This document shows, piece after piece, positions 10,976 to 20,770 of a stretch of DNA of 64,000 bases. This DNA is from Lytechinus pictus (lineage: Eukaryota > Echinodermata > Echinoidea > Temnopleuroida > Toxopneustidae). The stretch lies in assembly GCF_037042905.1 (NCBI RefSeq), contig NW_026974140.1:18960001-19024000 (forward strand), read 5' to 3'. Each line of letters starts with the position of its first letter. Position 1 is the stretch's first letter. Under the pieces are notes generated by a model that made no database searches, was not told where the DNA came from, and was given only the letters and a program-made list of their open reading frames with translations. The position numbers were made by a program, and so were the translations under genes.

Positions 10976-12510
10976 CCAAAAATAAACTGCCCTGCCAAAT
11001 CCAAACACTTCTAAAGTCCCTTGTAAATCGTCTCTTAATTGATGTCATCGGAATTAAAAAAATTCCTATCTGAAGTTTGCAATATTAATCTTTTATATCA
11101 TACTCATATTGACACTCCGTTGATAGGAATCATAATGCACATATGTTATCAGTTCAATCTTGAATTTGAATTTAAATTCAAATGACAATTTTGTGAAGAG
11201 TGTTTTTAGAAACATGAAATAATAAAATCACTTTGCACCTGTTGGATTAATTGTATTCCAGGATTTGGAAAGCTAGAAAGGCTATCTTAAAATATTTTCG
11301 ATGTTGAATATACTTGTTTGGGAGGAAAAAATAGCAACAGAATACAGCCTTTCACAAGTGAACATTCGTCTTTGAAATGCAGATGATACGTGTGGTATAC
11401 TATACCATTGACCAATTCATTGATCGGTGATCAGGCAGGTTTCTTGCATAATGATAGTAATCAATAATGGTATTTTATATCAAGAATATTAGCAGCATGA
11501 ACTGAATTGTACAGAGCTTTTACATATAAACAAAAGAAAACATAACTGCATTTAATAGTACTTCATAAAAAACAATATTAAATTGCATTATACAAACATA
11601 TACAAAGCATGAAGAAGCATAAATCTTGTGAGGGTAATAAGGGATGCAGCTGGGCAAGTGCATCTGCACTAGACTTGTTCATTACATATTCATCTCATTT
11701 GCATATTTACCATATTTTTGTAGAAGATAATATCCTATGAATTTGTTCTTGTGCAATTGAACATCATCATTGATGATACTTGTATTCAATTTATTTGTAA
11801 TGAAATGCCCCATACACAAGAACAAACATCATTGTAACATATACAATATGTATACTATATTGCATTTGCATATGCATCTCATTTGCATATGCATTTAAAT
11901 TTGCATATTTTAATACTTGTATTTTGTTTGAATAATATATTATAATACTAGTTTAATGAAGGAATGGGCCACTTGACATATTGTTGGCAGTTAATTACCT
12001 CATAGGCTACATGTAGTTTGAATAGAAATATTTTTAAAAAGTCAAAAAGGGGCCTAAGCTTTCGATCCTAGCAGAATCTTCGTCGGAGGCAAAATGACCT
12101 TTTTTTTAACATACATTTTTACAATGTGCGTATCATTGCATCATCATCACAACCTCATTTACATATAGGATCTATGGCATTTTAAATTTGCATATTGAAT
12201 TATATGAAACACTGTTAGTGTTAAGTTTATATTGGTTTAATTAAAGAATGGGCCAATTGACATATTTAGGTGGTTAATTGCCTCAAAATCACTAGCATGG
12301 GTGAAATTAAAAAAAAGGCCAATGCACATTCCGCATGAGCGGCAGACGTTTTTAATGATATGCGCGCATATTTAATTAGATATTTGCCTAATTTGCATAA
12401 ATTAAGAAAAAAAAACTTAGTCTTATTGCAAAGAGCAGGTCACAAGCTTCAAAATGAATGGTCACAACATATGTATACAGTAGATATTTTAAAATGATGT
12501 GGCATTGCTA
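10976..12510. other. A+T-rich non-coding spacer with repeated TTTGCAT phrases
   Basis: No gene is recognised. Around 11690-11910 the phrases CATCTCATTTGCATAT and TTTGCATATGCAT recur. A related phrase (GAATGGGCCACTTGACATAT and GAATGGGCCAATTGACATAT) occurs at 11962 and 12246, suggesting an old duplication of about 280 bp. Confidence 0.45.
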
Positions 12511-13014
12511 CCCAGGGAGCTCCGGCCCGCTTTGCGGGCCGGAGCCCAGGAGTCGACCGTGCAAAATGAGGGAGACACGGGACTGGGGTAGATTGGGGTC
12601 TCAATAGTAATCTTAATAAAATGTGGAAACAGAAATTATGCACTTACCACGATTATATGGATGAAGGTCTCCATGTATCGTGACACACAAATCCTTACAT
12701 CGAGGCACAGACTGGAACCTCAAAAAAGCAAAATATTGCCTCGGTCTCGATCAGCCATTTTGTTTTGAATTTTGAAAGAAGGAGAGGTATCGCGACAGAA
12801 CTTTTCGTTTTTTTTAGGTTCCAGTCTGTGCCTCGATGTCGGGATTTGTGTGTCATGATAGACCTTCATCCATATAATCGTGGTAAGTGCATAATTTCTG
12901 TTTCCACATTTTATTAAGATTACTATTGAGACCCTAATCTACCCCATTGTCTCCCTCGTTTTGCATGGTCGACTCCTTTGCTCCGACCCGGGAAGCGGGC
13001 TGGAGCTCCCTGGG
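12511..13014. mobile_element. Inverted-repeat element (foldback/MITE) with arms of about 200 bp
   Basis: The left arm from CCCAGGGAGCTCCGGCCCGC (12511) reappears inverted at the right, ending GGGCTGGAGCTCCCTGGG (13014). The arms share CACGATTATATGGATGAAGG and GGTTCCAGTCTGTGCCTCGA (the latter read on one strand at 12818-12837). The left arm contains a perfect 12-bp hairpin with a TTT loop (12519-12545), which is eroded in the right arm. There is no coding capacity. Confidence 0.8.
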
Positions 13015-13352
13015 TTAGCTCAAAGGGTGAGATAGTTATATCAGCTTGACGGAAAAATGCTATAGAATCAGTCAGTACCACATTAAACTCACATTTTTAT
13101 GATAGGAATAACCGTCGTGATAACTTGGGGGAAATGTTTGATTTTTTGATACTGTGAAGAGGAAGGGATTATCATCATTCTTGAAGAGCAGATCCTAGAG
13201 CTATCATTTCAATGGGGAAAAATATTCATTAGTCTTAATGAATGTGACTAAAGTAAAAGCCTGGATGCTCAAGAGCCAAGCACACCAACCTAACCTTGTG
13301 AGATAAGTGGCCACGGAATTGTAACATTTCCCAATCACATTGTTTTTAATAG
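13015..13352 (+). other. Sequence upstream of AIMP1 first recognised exon (probable intron)
   Basis: No coding sequence is recognised. The stretch ends in TGTTTTTAATAG, a good 3' splice site, so it is probably the end of an intron whose upstream noncoding exon was not identified. Confidence 0.5.
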
Positions 13353-13386
13353 GTTTGTTGCTAGAAGCTTGGTTAGATCAGGAATA

Positions 13387-13495
13387 ATGTCAGCTAGCAG
13401 TGCAGTAGTCCAGCGTCTTGAGCAACGTGCTCAGCTGGCAGATGAAATCATCTCTAGACTACAGCAACAGGTTGAACATCTTCGTAGGACAGTCG
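13387..13495 (+). CDS. AIMP1: AIMP1 coding exon 1 (residues 1-36 plus one base)
   Basis: The exon starts after TGTTTTTAATAG at 13353, giving 34 nt before ATG at 13387. It ends AGTCG followed by the donor GTAAGT. It encodes the first part of the coiled coil. Confidence 0.93.
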
Positions 13496-16400
13496 GTAAG
13501 TCTTAATTCTTTAACAATTAAAATAATAGCTTTCTGATCACCCTTTAGTACTCTTGGCACTTCAAGAAAGTCCAGTGTACACAAACAATAGAAGTAGAAT
13601 GGAAATGAAAATTCTCCTGATAATAGTATACTATTAAATCATTATTGAGGAAGAACAAATACATTATCAGTTTAGAGTTGAATGTCACAAAGGTCATTAT
13701 TTGAAAATTATGAATTTTAAGTGTGTACTGATCCGGCAACAGCGAAGGCAAGGCTGACTGTGCAGTTAAGAATCTATTTAGTTTCATATGGTTCTATTCT
13801 TCAGTTGGGCGTGAAGAGCAGAGAGTGGCTGAAGAGAATATATTGCTGAGACAAGAGGTAACTCAACTCAAGGCTAGGCTGATTGAAGCTGAAACAAGAA
13901 ATGGAGGTTAGTTGATCAAAATCATGATAAATCTTTACCAGTGCATATCTAAATTATTTGAAATGTGTTAAGATCAACACCAGTCCTCATTAATTTTCAA
14001 ATTTTACAGCCAGCAGTTCAGTACAAAAAACATACTTACACCTCATATTTCACTTTTTTCTGAATACATGTTAACAATATTCTTTCAACATTAAAAATGA
14101 AAAAAAAAAAATTTATTCTATTTTAGAGAATTTTGTTGTCATTAACTTGATTGAATCATGGATTTTATAAACTAATTCTGCCTCAGAATTGTATTAACAA
14201 TTCTTCAGACTTTCATCCTTTTTTCAGTATATTTGTAACCCTTATTATGAAAAAACTTATAAATTAATTATTTTCAATGTTATCTGCATTTCTTGTCTCA
14301 ATTTTGTATTCTAGTGAATCAGGTTCCTGTGCCCAACACAGGGTCTACATTAGCTGCTTCAGCTACCAAACCACCCCCTGCTTCAACAGCTACTGCCCCT
14401 TCCCAAGCTCCACCACAAGCTCAAACTAGTAAGAAACAAGAATCAACATCAGAGAATCAGAAGAAGAAAGAAAAGAAAGGTTAGTTCCCATACTTTGATA
14501 TTTAATGAGATTACCATCTTGCACTTCTAGAAAGCAAAGTGGAATTAAGTAAGGAAATTCAATGAGTAGAGGTGTTTTTAGGCGTTTTTCACCTGGAATA
14601 CAAGATGAAATTACAGCTTAAGTCTTAGAAAACCTGTTCTGTCCTTAAATCAAATTGATATGGTTAGCTAATCTTGGTTGATCCACAAACTGAAAACTAG
14701 GCCTGAGTCGTGGAAATTTAAAGTAAAGTGATGCACCCTGGAGATACATGGCTGGAAGATTGTATAAAATCAGAGCATGATAAACAGGATACTTGTATAC
14801 ACACTTGGTGGAGATTTTTTTTACCTGATTGCTAAGAAAGCATGATTGCTCATAAGCAAGCAACCAGAGGACCAACGGCTTAAGGTCCTCTCCGAAGGAC
14901 CTGGTAATGATGATTAAAGGACACAAGCAAACACCAAGTAGGAATCGAACCCAGGTCACACCGGAATCCGAAATCCCTGCTGTATTGCTATTGAATACAT
15001 CCTTTATTACCTATTTCATTATACAAAATACAGATGATTTGAAATTGAATTTGATTACATGCCTTCATACAGAAAAACCCAAGAAAGAGCCAAAGAAAGC
15101 AGATGACCAAGCCGCCGCTGAGGTTGATTTCAGTAACCTTGACCTACGGATCGGTAAGATCATCAATGTCAAGAAACATCCTGATGCTGATTCTCTCTAT
15201 GTGGAGGAAGTGGAGCTTGGTGAACCTCAAACCAGGACTGTGGTTTCTGGATTGGTCAAGCACATTCCAATTGAAGAGGTCAGTCAATTAAAACATATAT
15301 ATATATTAAATTGGTACATTGCCAATTCGTCTAATGTCAACTGGTCCACTCATCACATGGTCTCCCTTCATTTAGTCTTATGCCTTTCCGTCCATCAACA
15401 TTTCGTCTAACAGACATGTAGTTCAATAATCACTTTGTCTAATCGCCAGTGTTTCTATGACTGAATATTTTGTGTCATACCCATTTCCTTTTCATTCATT
15501 TCACCCAATTGACACTTAATCTAATTAGACCAAATGGAATATGGACTAAGTGGCTATTGGACCAACTGGTTATTAAATGAAGTGATGAGTGGACGAAATA
15601 GTAATTCGACCATGTGGATAGTGGACGAACTGATGGTATACCAAATGATAAAAGAATTGATAATTGGACAAATTGAAAATAGACCATTGAATTATATTCA
15701 TTCTGGATGACAAATGAGAAATGATTTGCATCTTGGTCCTATACTGAAAATGCACCTGAACCAATGTCATGTCTTGATGCACAGAAGAAATGATACTTGA
15801 GGAAACAGGAGGACTTTCATAAACCAACATTCTTTACAATGCATTTCAATTGGCTAGTTATCATTAATGAAAATTGAGAAAACCTTAAAAATTCTTGTAT
15901 AAAAGTAAACAAAAACTTGAGGAAAGAAACATATTATAATGTAGTTTTTCAACCGTATGGAGTCGTTTTGTCACAAAATTGATGCCATTTGAAAGCTGAG
16001 TATAAGCTCTTTCATAATCGCTAGAGGGTATTCATTTGTCTCGCAATCTACTATGGTCAACAAGGAAATTCGTGATCACTCTCGCAAAAAGTGTTCACTG
16101 GCTTTCTAGGAAATTCGTGATCACTCTCGCAAAAAGTGTTCACTAGCTTACAAGTTCACGAGCTTTCGAGTGCCGCTGCAACTCTTTATCAAGTGACGAA
16201 AATTATCTGATGACGTACTCTATTTATACTAATCTCCAGGACCGTACGCACGAACGCGAGAACAATAGGTGGGCATTGATCCGTTGCGTCGGATGCGGTG
16301 CGGCCGGTAATCCGTATATGCAAATAAGCCGGGGGTATATGCAAATACGCCGTGGGTCAGCAATATGCAAATTAGACAAAATTGGCGGGCTCGCTAGTTT

Positions 16401-18491
16401 CCCGTGGGCGGGGGCTGACTAGCTGAGCGGTCCCTCGTTCGGGGCCGGGAACGATCGGGTCGGCGTGCACTGCCAGGTAAGGGGGTATTGTGCTGTCGGA
16501 TGGTTTGCATCCAGAAGTCGGGGATGTCGATCCCGCTGTCTCTGTTGAAGTTGTTAGGACAAAGACGTATACTAATAGCCTCCTTAATCCTGCGTGTATA
16601 CCAATGTCTCTCTTTGGCAATGCAATGTACACCCTCCCAATCTGGGTGGTGTTGCTTCTCGCAAGCATGTTCTGCCACCGCGGATGTGTCGGTTCGCTGT
16701 AACCGAACCCACGGCGTATTTGCATATACCCCCGGCTTATTTGCATATACGGATTACCGGCCGCACCGCATCAGACGCAACGGATCAATGCCCACCTATT
16801 GTTCTCGCGTTCGTGCGTACGGTCCTGGAGATAAGTATAAATAGAGTACGTCATCAGATAATTTTCGTCACTTGATAAAGAGTTGCAGCGGCACTCGAAA
16901 GCTCGTGAACTTGTAAGCTAGTGAACACTTTTTGCGAGAGTGATCACAAATTTCCTAGAAAGCCAGTGAACACTTTTTGCGAGAGTGATCACGAATTTCC
17001 TTGTTGACCATAGTAGATTGCGAGACAAATGAATACCCTCTAGCGATTATTTCAATCCGCAATAATGAACCTATTTAGTAAGCTCTTTCATGTTCGATAG
17101 TATGAGTTTGTAGTTTTATGTACGCACTTAAATTTGGGAAACTGCATTTGATAATGAAAAATGAGAGTGGTAGAAGGATGACAAAACTACATTACATGAG
17201 ATTTTATGGGATTATGGTAAAGCTAGTATTAAACATGAATAATTTGGGTGTTCAAGGGGCTTGAACTTTGAATTTGCTCTAATTTTACAGCTAGATATGA
17301 CATGTTTAACAATAAAACTCTATATTGAGTTATTGATTAAAATTGATTTAAAAAAAATTATTTTGGATGTTTGAAATCTACATAGATTTGAATATCAAGT
17401 TTAAAATTTCCTTGAAATAAATCCCTTTGAGTTATAGATCATTTTTCGACAATATAGTAAAAAAGTTTATGGTATATAGGCAATGAGAAAAATTATGAAT
17501 GTTCAAAATAAAGTATACTGGTGTCCCTCGAAAGTCAAATATTTTCACTATAAGATGTTGGCAGTTCATCCTACCTCATTTTTAATGCAATTTTTTAACT
17601 CCTCAGAAAATCTCCTTTCTGAGGAAAAAAGGTATAATTTTGTATGGATTCAGTAAATTTTAGTGGCGTAACACAAATGGGGCAAGTTCAAAACATGTGT
17701 TCTTATATCTAAGTTGTTTTAGGACTGTAATGCTATAATTGTAACCTTTGACCCCTAGATGCAAGATCGTACGGTGATCCTGTGCTGTAATCTGAAGCCA
17801 GCCAAGATGAGGGGCATCCTCAGCCAAGCAATGGTCATGTGTGCTTCATCACCAGACAAAGTGGAAATACTTGCCCCGCCCTCAGATGCCGTACCAGGGG
17901 ATAGAGTAGGATGTGAAGGCTATGAAAGTAAGTAGTAGTAAATTTATCTGCCCCACCCCTACCTAAGTTCTTACCCCACCCTCCCATGCCATGCAAGGTG
18001 ATAGAGTAGGCTGTGATGGATATGAATGTGGGCTATAGTAAATTAATTTGCCCCAACCCACATAAATCCTTACCCAACCCTCAGAGCATGATGTGATCTT
18101 TACAATGTATCATTACCTTTTTCATTGAATGATTTCTCAATCAATGGTAATACATATATTCATCCTGATTGCAAGACTGATAAATGAAAGCTTTTTCTTT
18201 TTCTCCCATGCAGTGGGTGAAAGGTTCCCAGTTCAGTTGATCCCTAAGAGGAAGATCTTTGAAGGTGTTCAGCCTTATCTCAACTAATAAATGCTTTCTT
18301 GCTTTTCCTTTCATGCAGTGAGTGGAAGTTTCCCAGTCCAGATGAACCCCAAGAAAAAGATCTTTGAACGTATTCAGCCTGATCTGAAGACTAATGATAA
18401 GCTACAAGCAACATACAAGGGATCCCTATGGAAGGTAGAAGGCAAAGGTTATATCATCTCATCTACCATGGCTAATTCTGGTATCAAATAA
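13387..18491 (+). CDS. AIMP1: AIMP1 (p43/EMAP-II precursor), scaffold of the multi-tRNA-synthetase complex, six coding exons
   Basis: Spliced CDS: 13387-13495, 13805-13906, 14315-14479, 15073-15278, 17759-17927, 18319-18491, giving 924 nt and 307 residues (human AIMP1: 312). All introns are GT-AG with phases 1,1,1,0,1. Residues 1-70 are a leucine/glutamine-rich coiled coil ([20 protein letters not shown]), the part that binds arginyl- and glutaminyl-tRNA synthetases in known AIMP1. Residues 71-140 form a Pro/Ala-rich then Lys-rich linker. From about 145 comes the EMAP-II-type tRNA-binding OB fold with [24 protein letters not shown] and [12 protein letters not shown]. The C-terminus [15 protein letters not shown] matches the family end. 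The start is the first ATG of the exon and aligns with the vertebrate start. The frame stays open upstream to the splice site, so a longer N-terminus cannot be excluded. Role in the cytosol: organises the synthetase complex and binds tRNA. Confidence 0.95.
13496..13804 (+). other. AIMP1 intron 1
   Basis: GT-AG intron of 309 bp. The - strand frame inside (13545-13787) has no recognisable protein content. Confidence 0.85.
13805..13906 (+). CDS. AIMP1: AIMP1 coding exon 2 (residues 37-70)
   Basis: The acceptor is TTCTATTCTTCAG and the donor GTTAGT. It encodes [19 protein letters not shown] and continues as a heptad-rich coil to ETRNG. Confidence 0.93.
13907..14314 (+). other. AIMP1 intron 2
   Basis: GT-AG intron of 408 bp, A+T-rich, with nothing else recognised. 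Confidence 0.85.
14315..14479 (+). CDS. AIMP1: AIMP1 coding exon 3 (residues 71-125, linker)
   Basis: The acceptor is TTTTGTATTCTAG and the donor GTTAGT. It encodes a Ser/Thr/Pro/Ala/Gln-rich linker ending in a lysine-rich stretch (QKKKEKK), as in vertebrate AIMP1. Confidence 0.92.
14480..15072 (+). other. AIMP1 intron 3 with a probable SINE remnant
   Basis: GT-AG intron of 593 bp. At about 14835-14985 a - strand B-box-like phrase (GGGTTCGATTCCT, complement of 14940-14952) and the phrase GGTCCTCTCCGAAGGACCT suggest a tRNA-derived or similar short repeat. Its edges are not clear. Confidence 0.6.
15073..15278 (+). CDS. AIMP1: AIMP1 coding exon 4 (residues 126-194, start of tRNA-binding domain)
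   Basis: The acceptor is CCTTCATACAG and the donor GTCAGT. It encodes [19 protein letters not shown] and [13 protein letters not shown], the OB-fold core of the EMAP-II-like tRNA-binding domain. Confidence 0.95.
15310..15705. repeat. Degraded inverted-repeat element of the 'GTCTAAT/ATTAGAC' family in AIMP1 intron 4
   Basis: Phrases such as TTCGTCTAATGTCAACTGGT and GTCCACTCATCACATGGTC on the left are loosely mirrored by GACCATGTGGATAGTGGAC and related phrases on the right. Similar vocabulary appears at about 49550-49720 and 54020-54500, so this is probably a dispersed family. Confidence 0.5.
16138..16197 (-). ncRNA. Candidate hammerhead-like ribozyme, left arm
   Basis: This is the exact inverted counterpart of 16867-16926 and has the same sense as the endonuclease fragment. 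On the - strand: stem I strand GTCAC; core TTGATAA plus one extra A; stem II GAGT/ACTC with a small loop; GAAA; stem III AGCT/AGCT; cleavage nucleotide A (complement of 16144). The canonical core is CTGANGA. Here C3 becomes U and G8 becomes A. These two bases pair in known hammerhead structures, so the change is compensatory. The inserted A is a weakness. Confidence 0.45.
16394..16705 (-). pseudogene. Truncated Penelope-type GIY-YIG endonuclease C-terminal fragment
   Basis: The frame reads [20 protein letters not shown], then [20 protein letters not shown] and [14 protein letters not shown], and stops at 16394. The pattern H-x(n)-H-x2-W followed by E-R-x(n)-R-R-I-K-E-A-I is that of the region after the GIY-YIG core in retroelement endonucleases. 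The catalytic GIY-YIG core and the reverse transcriptase are missing because the upstream side is replaced by the inverted arm. It is not functional alone. Assignment is by remembered family pattern and not by a search. Confidence 0.65.
16867..16926 (+). ncRNA. Candidate hammerhead-like ribozyme, right arm
   Basis: Stem I pairs 16868-16871 with 16921-16924. The core TTGATAA is at 16872-16878, with an extra A at 16879. Stem II pairs 16880-16883 with 16893-16896, plus GC/GC. G12-A13-A14 are 16897-16899. Stem III pairs 16900-16903 with 16916-16919. The predicted cut follows A16920. All three stems sit exactly where the fold requires. Activity is untested, and core variants C3U/G8A and the extra A make it provisional. 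Confidence 0.45.
17759..17927 (+). CDS. AIMP1: AIMP1 coding exon 5 (residues 195-250)
   Basis: The acceptor is TTTGACCCCTAG and the donor GTAAGTAG. It encodes [20 protein letters not shown] and [20 protein letters not shown], strongly conserved in the family. Confidence 0.95.
17875..18085 (+). repeat. Tandem duplication spanning the end of AIMP1 exon 5 and its donor site
   Basis: The stretch from the end of exon 5 into the intron (GGGGATAGAGTAGGATGTGA, the donor, then TTTATCTGCCCCACCCCTAC) is followed about 100 bp later by a diverged copy (AAGGTGATAGAGTAGGCTGT, then TTAATTTGCCCCAACCCACA). In the second copy the donor GTAAGT has become GTGGGC. Confidence 0.8.
18214..18287 (+). pseudogene. AIMP1: Tandem duplicate of the AIMP1 last exon (6a), with premature stop
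   Basis: Starting after TTCTTTTTCTCCCATGCAG, this segment repeats the first part of the true last exon in the same phase. It encodes [20 protein letters not shown] and then PYLN and a stop at 18285-18287, against [20 protein letters not shown] in the true exon. The duplicated block includes the splice acceptor. It stops short of the final 38 or so residues. It could be a decaying exon copy, or an alternative terminal exon giving a C-terminally truncated protein. The amino-acid similarity suggests some past selection, but this is not proven. Confidence 0.8.
18319..18491 (+). CDS. AIMP1: AIMP1 coding exon 6 (6b, residues 251-307 and stop)
   Basis: The acceptor is TTTTCCTTTCATGCAG. It encodes the EMAP-II C-terminal subdomain through TMANSGIK and a TAA stop at 18489-18491, matching the family C-terminus. 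Confidence 0.96.
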
Positions 18492-19523
18492 TGCGCAACA
18501 AATATTCTTATCTTAAACCTTTTTGATAAATCTTCCGAGTTTATTACATTGCCTCTCAAAGCATAATTAGTCTGTCATTCATTTCACACACAATGTTTCA
18601 AAAGGTTATGCAATAGTAATACACTGAGAATATTACAGCATTGTAATTGACATTTGACATATGTAAACCTTTGTGAATGTATTAAGGCATTCTTAAGATT
18701 TTAAACAAATTAACCTAGAGAAGACTACCCCCTCCCAGATATTTTTCAAAATCAATTTGTGACCCGAGAAGCCCTCACTGCAAAGTTTCTATGACTTTTT
18801 CTTATCTGTGTCTTGCACATTTAGAAATAAATATGTGTCTACCTACCAGACCTCATGGGGGGATCAACCCCTACCTAACCCTGTCTCTTTTTAGGCATCA
18901 AAATAACCCTTTTTCCTGTTTTGGAGAGGGGTAATCATCTTCTTTTATCTTTAGGGGTATCTTTAGAAGTAATATGATTCCAATAAAGTTTTAATACTAC
19001 TCCACTTTTGTATTCTTTTCATCTTCTATTAATTTCAGGGGAAATGTTTTAAATAGCCATAAATGGTAGTGAATATCATTATAAGAACATTCTGGATTCT
19101 GGATGATTGATACAGCATGTCTATCACAAACAAGTAACTATCAAGTACTATCATTGTATGAAAGTATACAAAATGTTTGTAAGGCTTTTGGTTTTTAATG
19201 AAGATGTATTCAATGGCAAAAAATTATGATGCATGATGTTGGTTAGAAAACCTTGAATATCAGTACAGTTCTATCATGGTACAATAATTGAAAGTGAAAG
19301 AAAAAATGCTTCTGATGGAATAAGAAGTTTACTGCATCTTTTCCTGGTGTATGATAAATAATATATTAAATTCTTAAAATAATTGACTGATTTACCTTAT
19401 AACAAATAAAAGAAGTTTGATGTACACTTTACTTATTTGTTCCATGACATTTGCTCCACTGTAAATTCCACACGCTAATCAAAGGACCAACTTCAACCCT
19501 GGGTTTAACACTATACCCCATCC
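18492..19523 (+). other. AIMP1 3' untranslated region and downstream spacer
   Basis: A polyadenylation signal AATAAA occurs at 18982-18987, about 490 nt after the stop, and another at about 19404. No further gene is recognised. Confidence 0.6.
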
Positions 19524-20109
19524 TTAAAGGACAAGTCCACCCCAACAAAAAGTTGATTTGAATAAAAAGAGACCAATCCAACAAGTAAAACACTGAAATC
19601 TTCATCAAAATCGGATTTAAAATAAGAAAGTTATGACATTTTAAAATATACGCACATCCTGGTTGGTATGCAAATGAGGAGACTGATGACGTCATCCACT
19701 TACTATTTCTTTTGTATTCTATTACATGAACTATGAAATATTCTAATTTTCTCCTCATTGTCAAGTGAAACAACGCGTGATTCCTCCATGAATATGTGGA
19801 ACTAGCATTTCTTAAAACTATATGATTCAGTCAAGTGGGTCCCTATTGTCAAACCTGTAAAAAATGAAATATTGTATAATTCAAACAATAAAAAAACAAA
19901 AAAAATAGTGAGTGACGGACATCATTGACCGTCTCATTTGCATGTCACTGAGTTGTGCATATCACTGTTTGTGAAAAATAAGTGAAACTTTAAAATGTCA
20001 TAACTTTTTTATTTTACGTCCGATTTTGATGAAATTTTCAGCGTTATGCTAGTTTGATTTTCTCTATTCATTCAAATCAACATTTTTATGGGGTGGACTT
20101 GACCTTTAA
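19524..20109. mobile_element. MITE (TTAAAGGACAAGTCCACCCC family), copy 2, uninterrupted
   Basis: The same family as 6999-7943, with inverted ends TTAAAGGACAAGTCCACCCC and GGGGTGGACTTGACCTTTAA. It has no internal hAT-like insert. Its arm contains TGACGTCA at 19687-19694. Confidence 0.9.
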
Positions 20110-20690
20110 CCTAAACCTAAAGTAAGCCCGGAGCAATTGTCGCAGGAGCAAATGTTGTGTGACCTACTTATCAGTTGTGAGTAGCCATCAGGTCACGCAT
20201 TATGTGGGACTGAGCAGTGGCAGGATCAATGGTGTATGAAGACTAACAATAAGTTGCTCATAGAAATATTATTAGAAATCTGTTTCTGGTGATATATTGA
20301 ATGTGCAGATAAAATCATTTTAACTGTTCATAAAAATAGTATTTTATGAAATTTGTTATGGTGGAGTTGCTTACATGTGACATCACAAAATTAAAACTCT
20401 GAAAATCAATAAATCTGTTATTCTTTGATTTATTTTTTGCCTAATCTTCATTGATTTGTTTCTCTCAATTTTCTGCTTTTATGACAACCATCTTGTCAGG
20501 ATGATATATCCCTCTAATGGAGCAACATCAAATAACTGTTTCATAAATTGAATTTAAGAAAGAAATCAGTGTAAAATGATAAATGGTATTATAAGTAAAA
20601 TATGCAAAAATACAAACTATCACAATGTTACACATGTACTTTGAAAACTTGTGTTATGTAATATAGTTTTCATTAAGAAAGAAGGAATTG
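20110..20690. other. Non-coding spacer
   Basis: A+T-rich; no gene, RNA or clear repeat is recognised. Confidence 0.4.
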
Positions 20691-20692
20691 AC

Positions 20693-20731
<39 letters not shown>

Positions 20732-20770
20732 TTGATTGATTGATTGAGAGAGAGAGAGAGAGAGAGAATG
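20691..20770. repeat. Microsatellite (TGAT)n followed by (GA)n
   Basis: About 13 TGAT/TGGT units are followed by a GA run. G-rich and GA-rich sequence continues to about 21240. A phrase (GATAGAGACAGACTCTTAAG) occurs twice, at 20809 and 21009, marking a local duplication of about 200 bp. Confidence 0.9.

Larger units (their letters stand above)
16003..17091 (-). mobile_element. Penelope-like element remnant flanked by long inverted repeats, with 13-bp target duplication
   Basis: Two nearly identical inverted arms (16016-16357 and 16707-17048; only a few mismatches by eye) enclose about 350 bp that encode, on the - strand, the end of a GIY-YIG-type endonuclease region. A 13-bp duplication TAAGCTCTTTCAT lies at 16003-16015 and 17079-17091; a 30-bp tail follows the right arm. 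Each arm contains two copies of a 45-bp direct repeat (GTGAACACTTTTTGCGAGAG phrase) and a hammerhead-like fold. Penelope-like elements are known for terminal repeats in direct or inverted order and for hammerhead motifs, so the assignment is consistent. The near-identity of the arms suggests a recent insertion. Confidence 0.75.
15279..17758 (+). other. AIMP1 intron 4, invaded by repeats
   Basis: GT-AG intron of 2480 bp, the longest of the gene. It holds the GTCTAAT-family repeat and a Penelope-like inverted structure (16016-17078). The remainder (17092-17750) is A+T-rich with no recognised content. Confidence 0.85.

Noticed and set aside
16488-16875. + strand frames of 93-118 codons
   Set aside because: They are antisense to the GIY-YIG fragment and the inverted arm; the - strand frame has the recognisable pattern.
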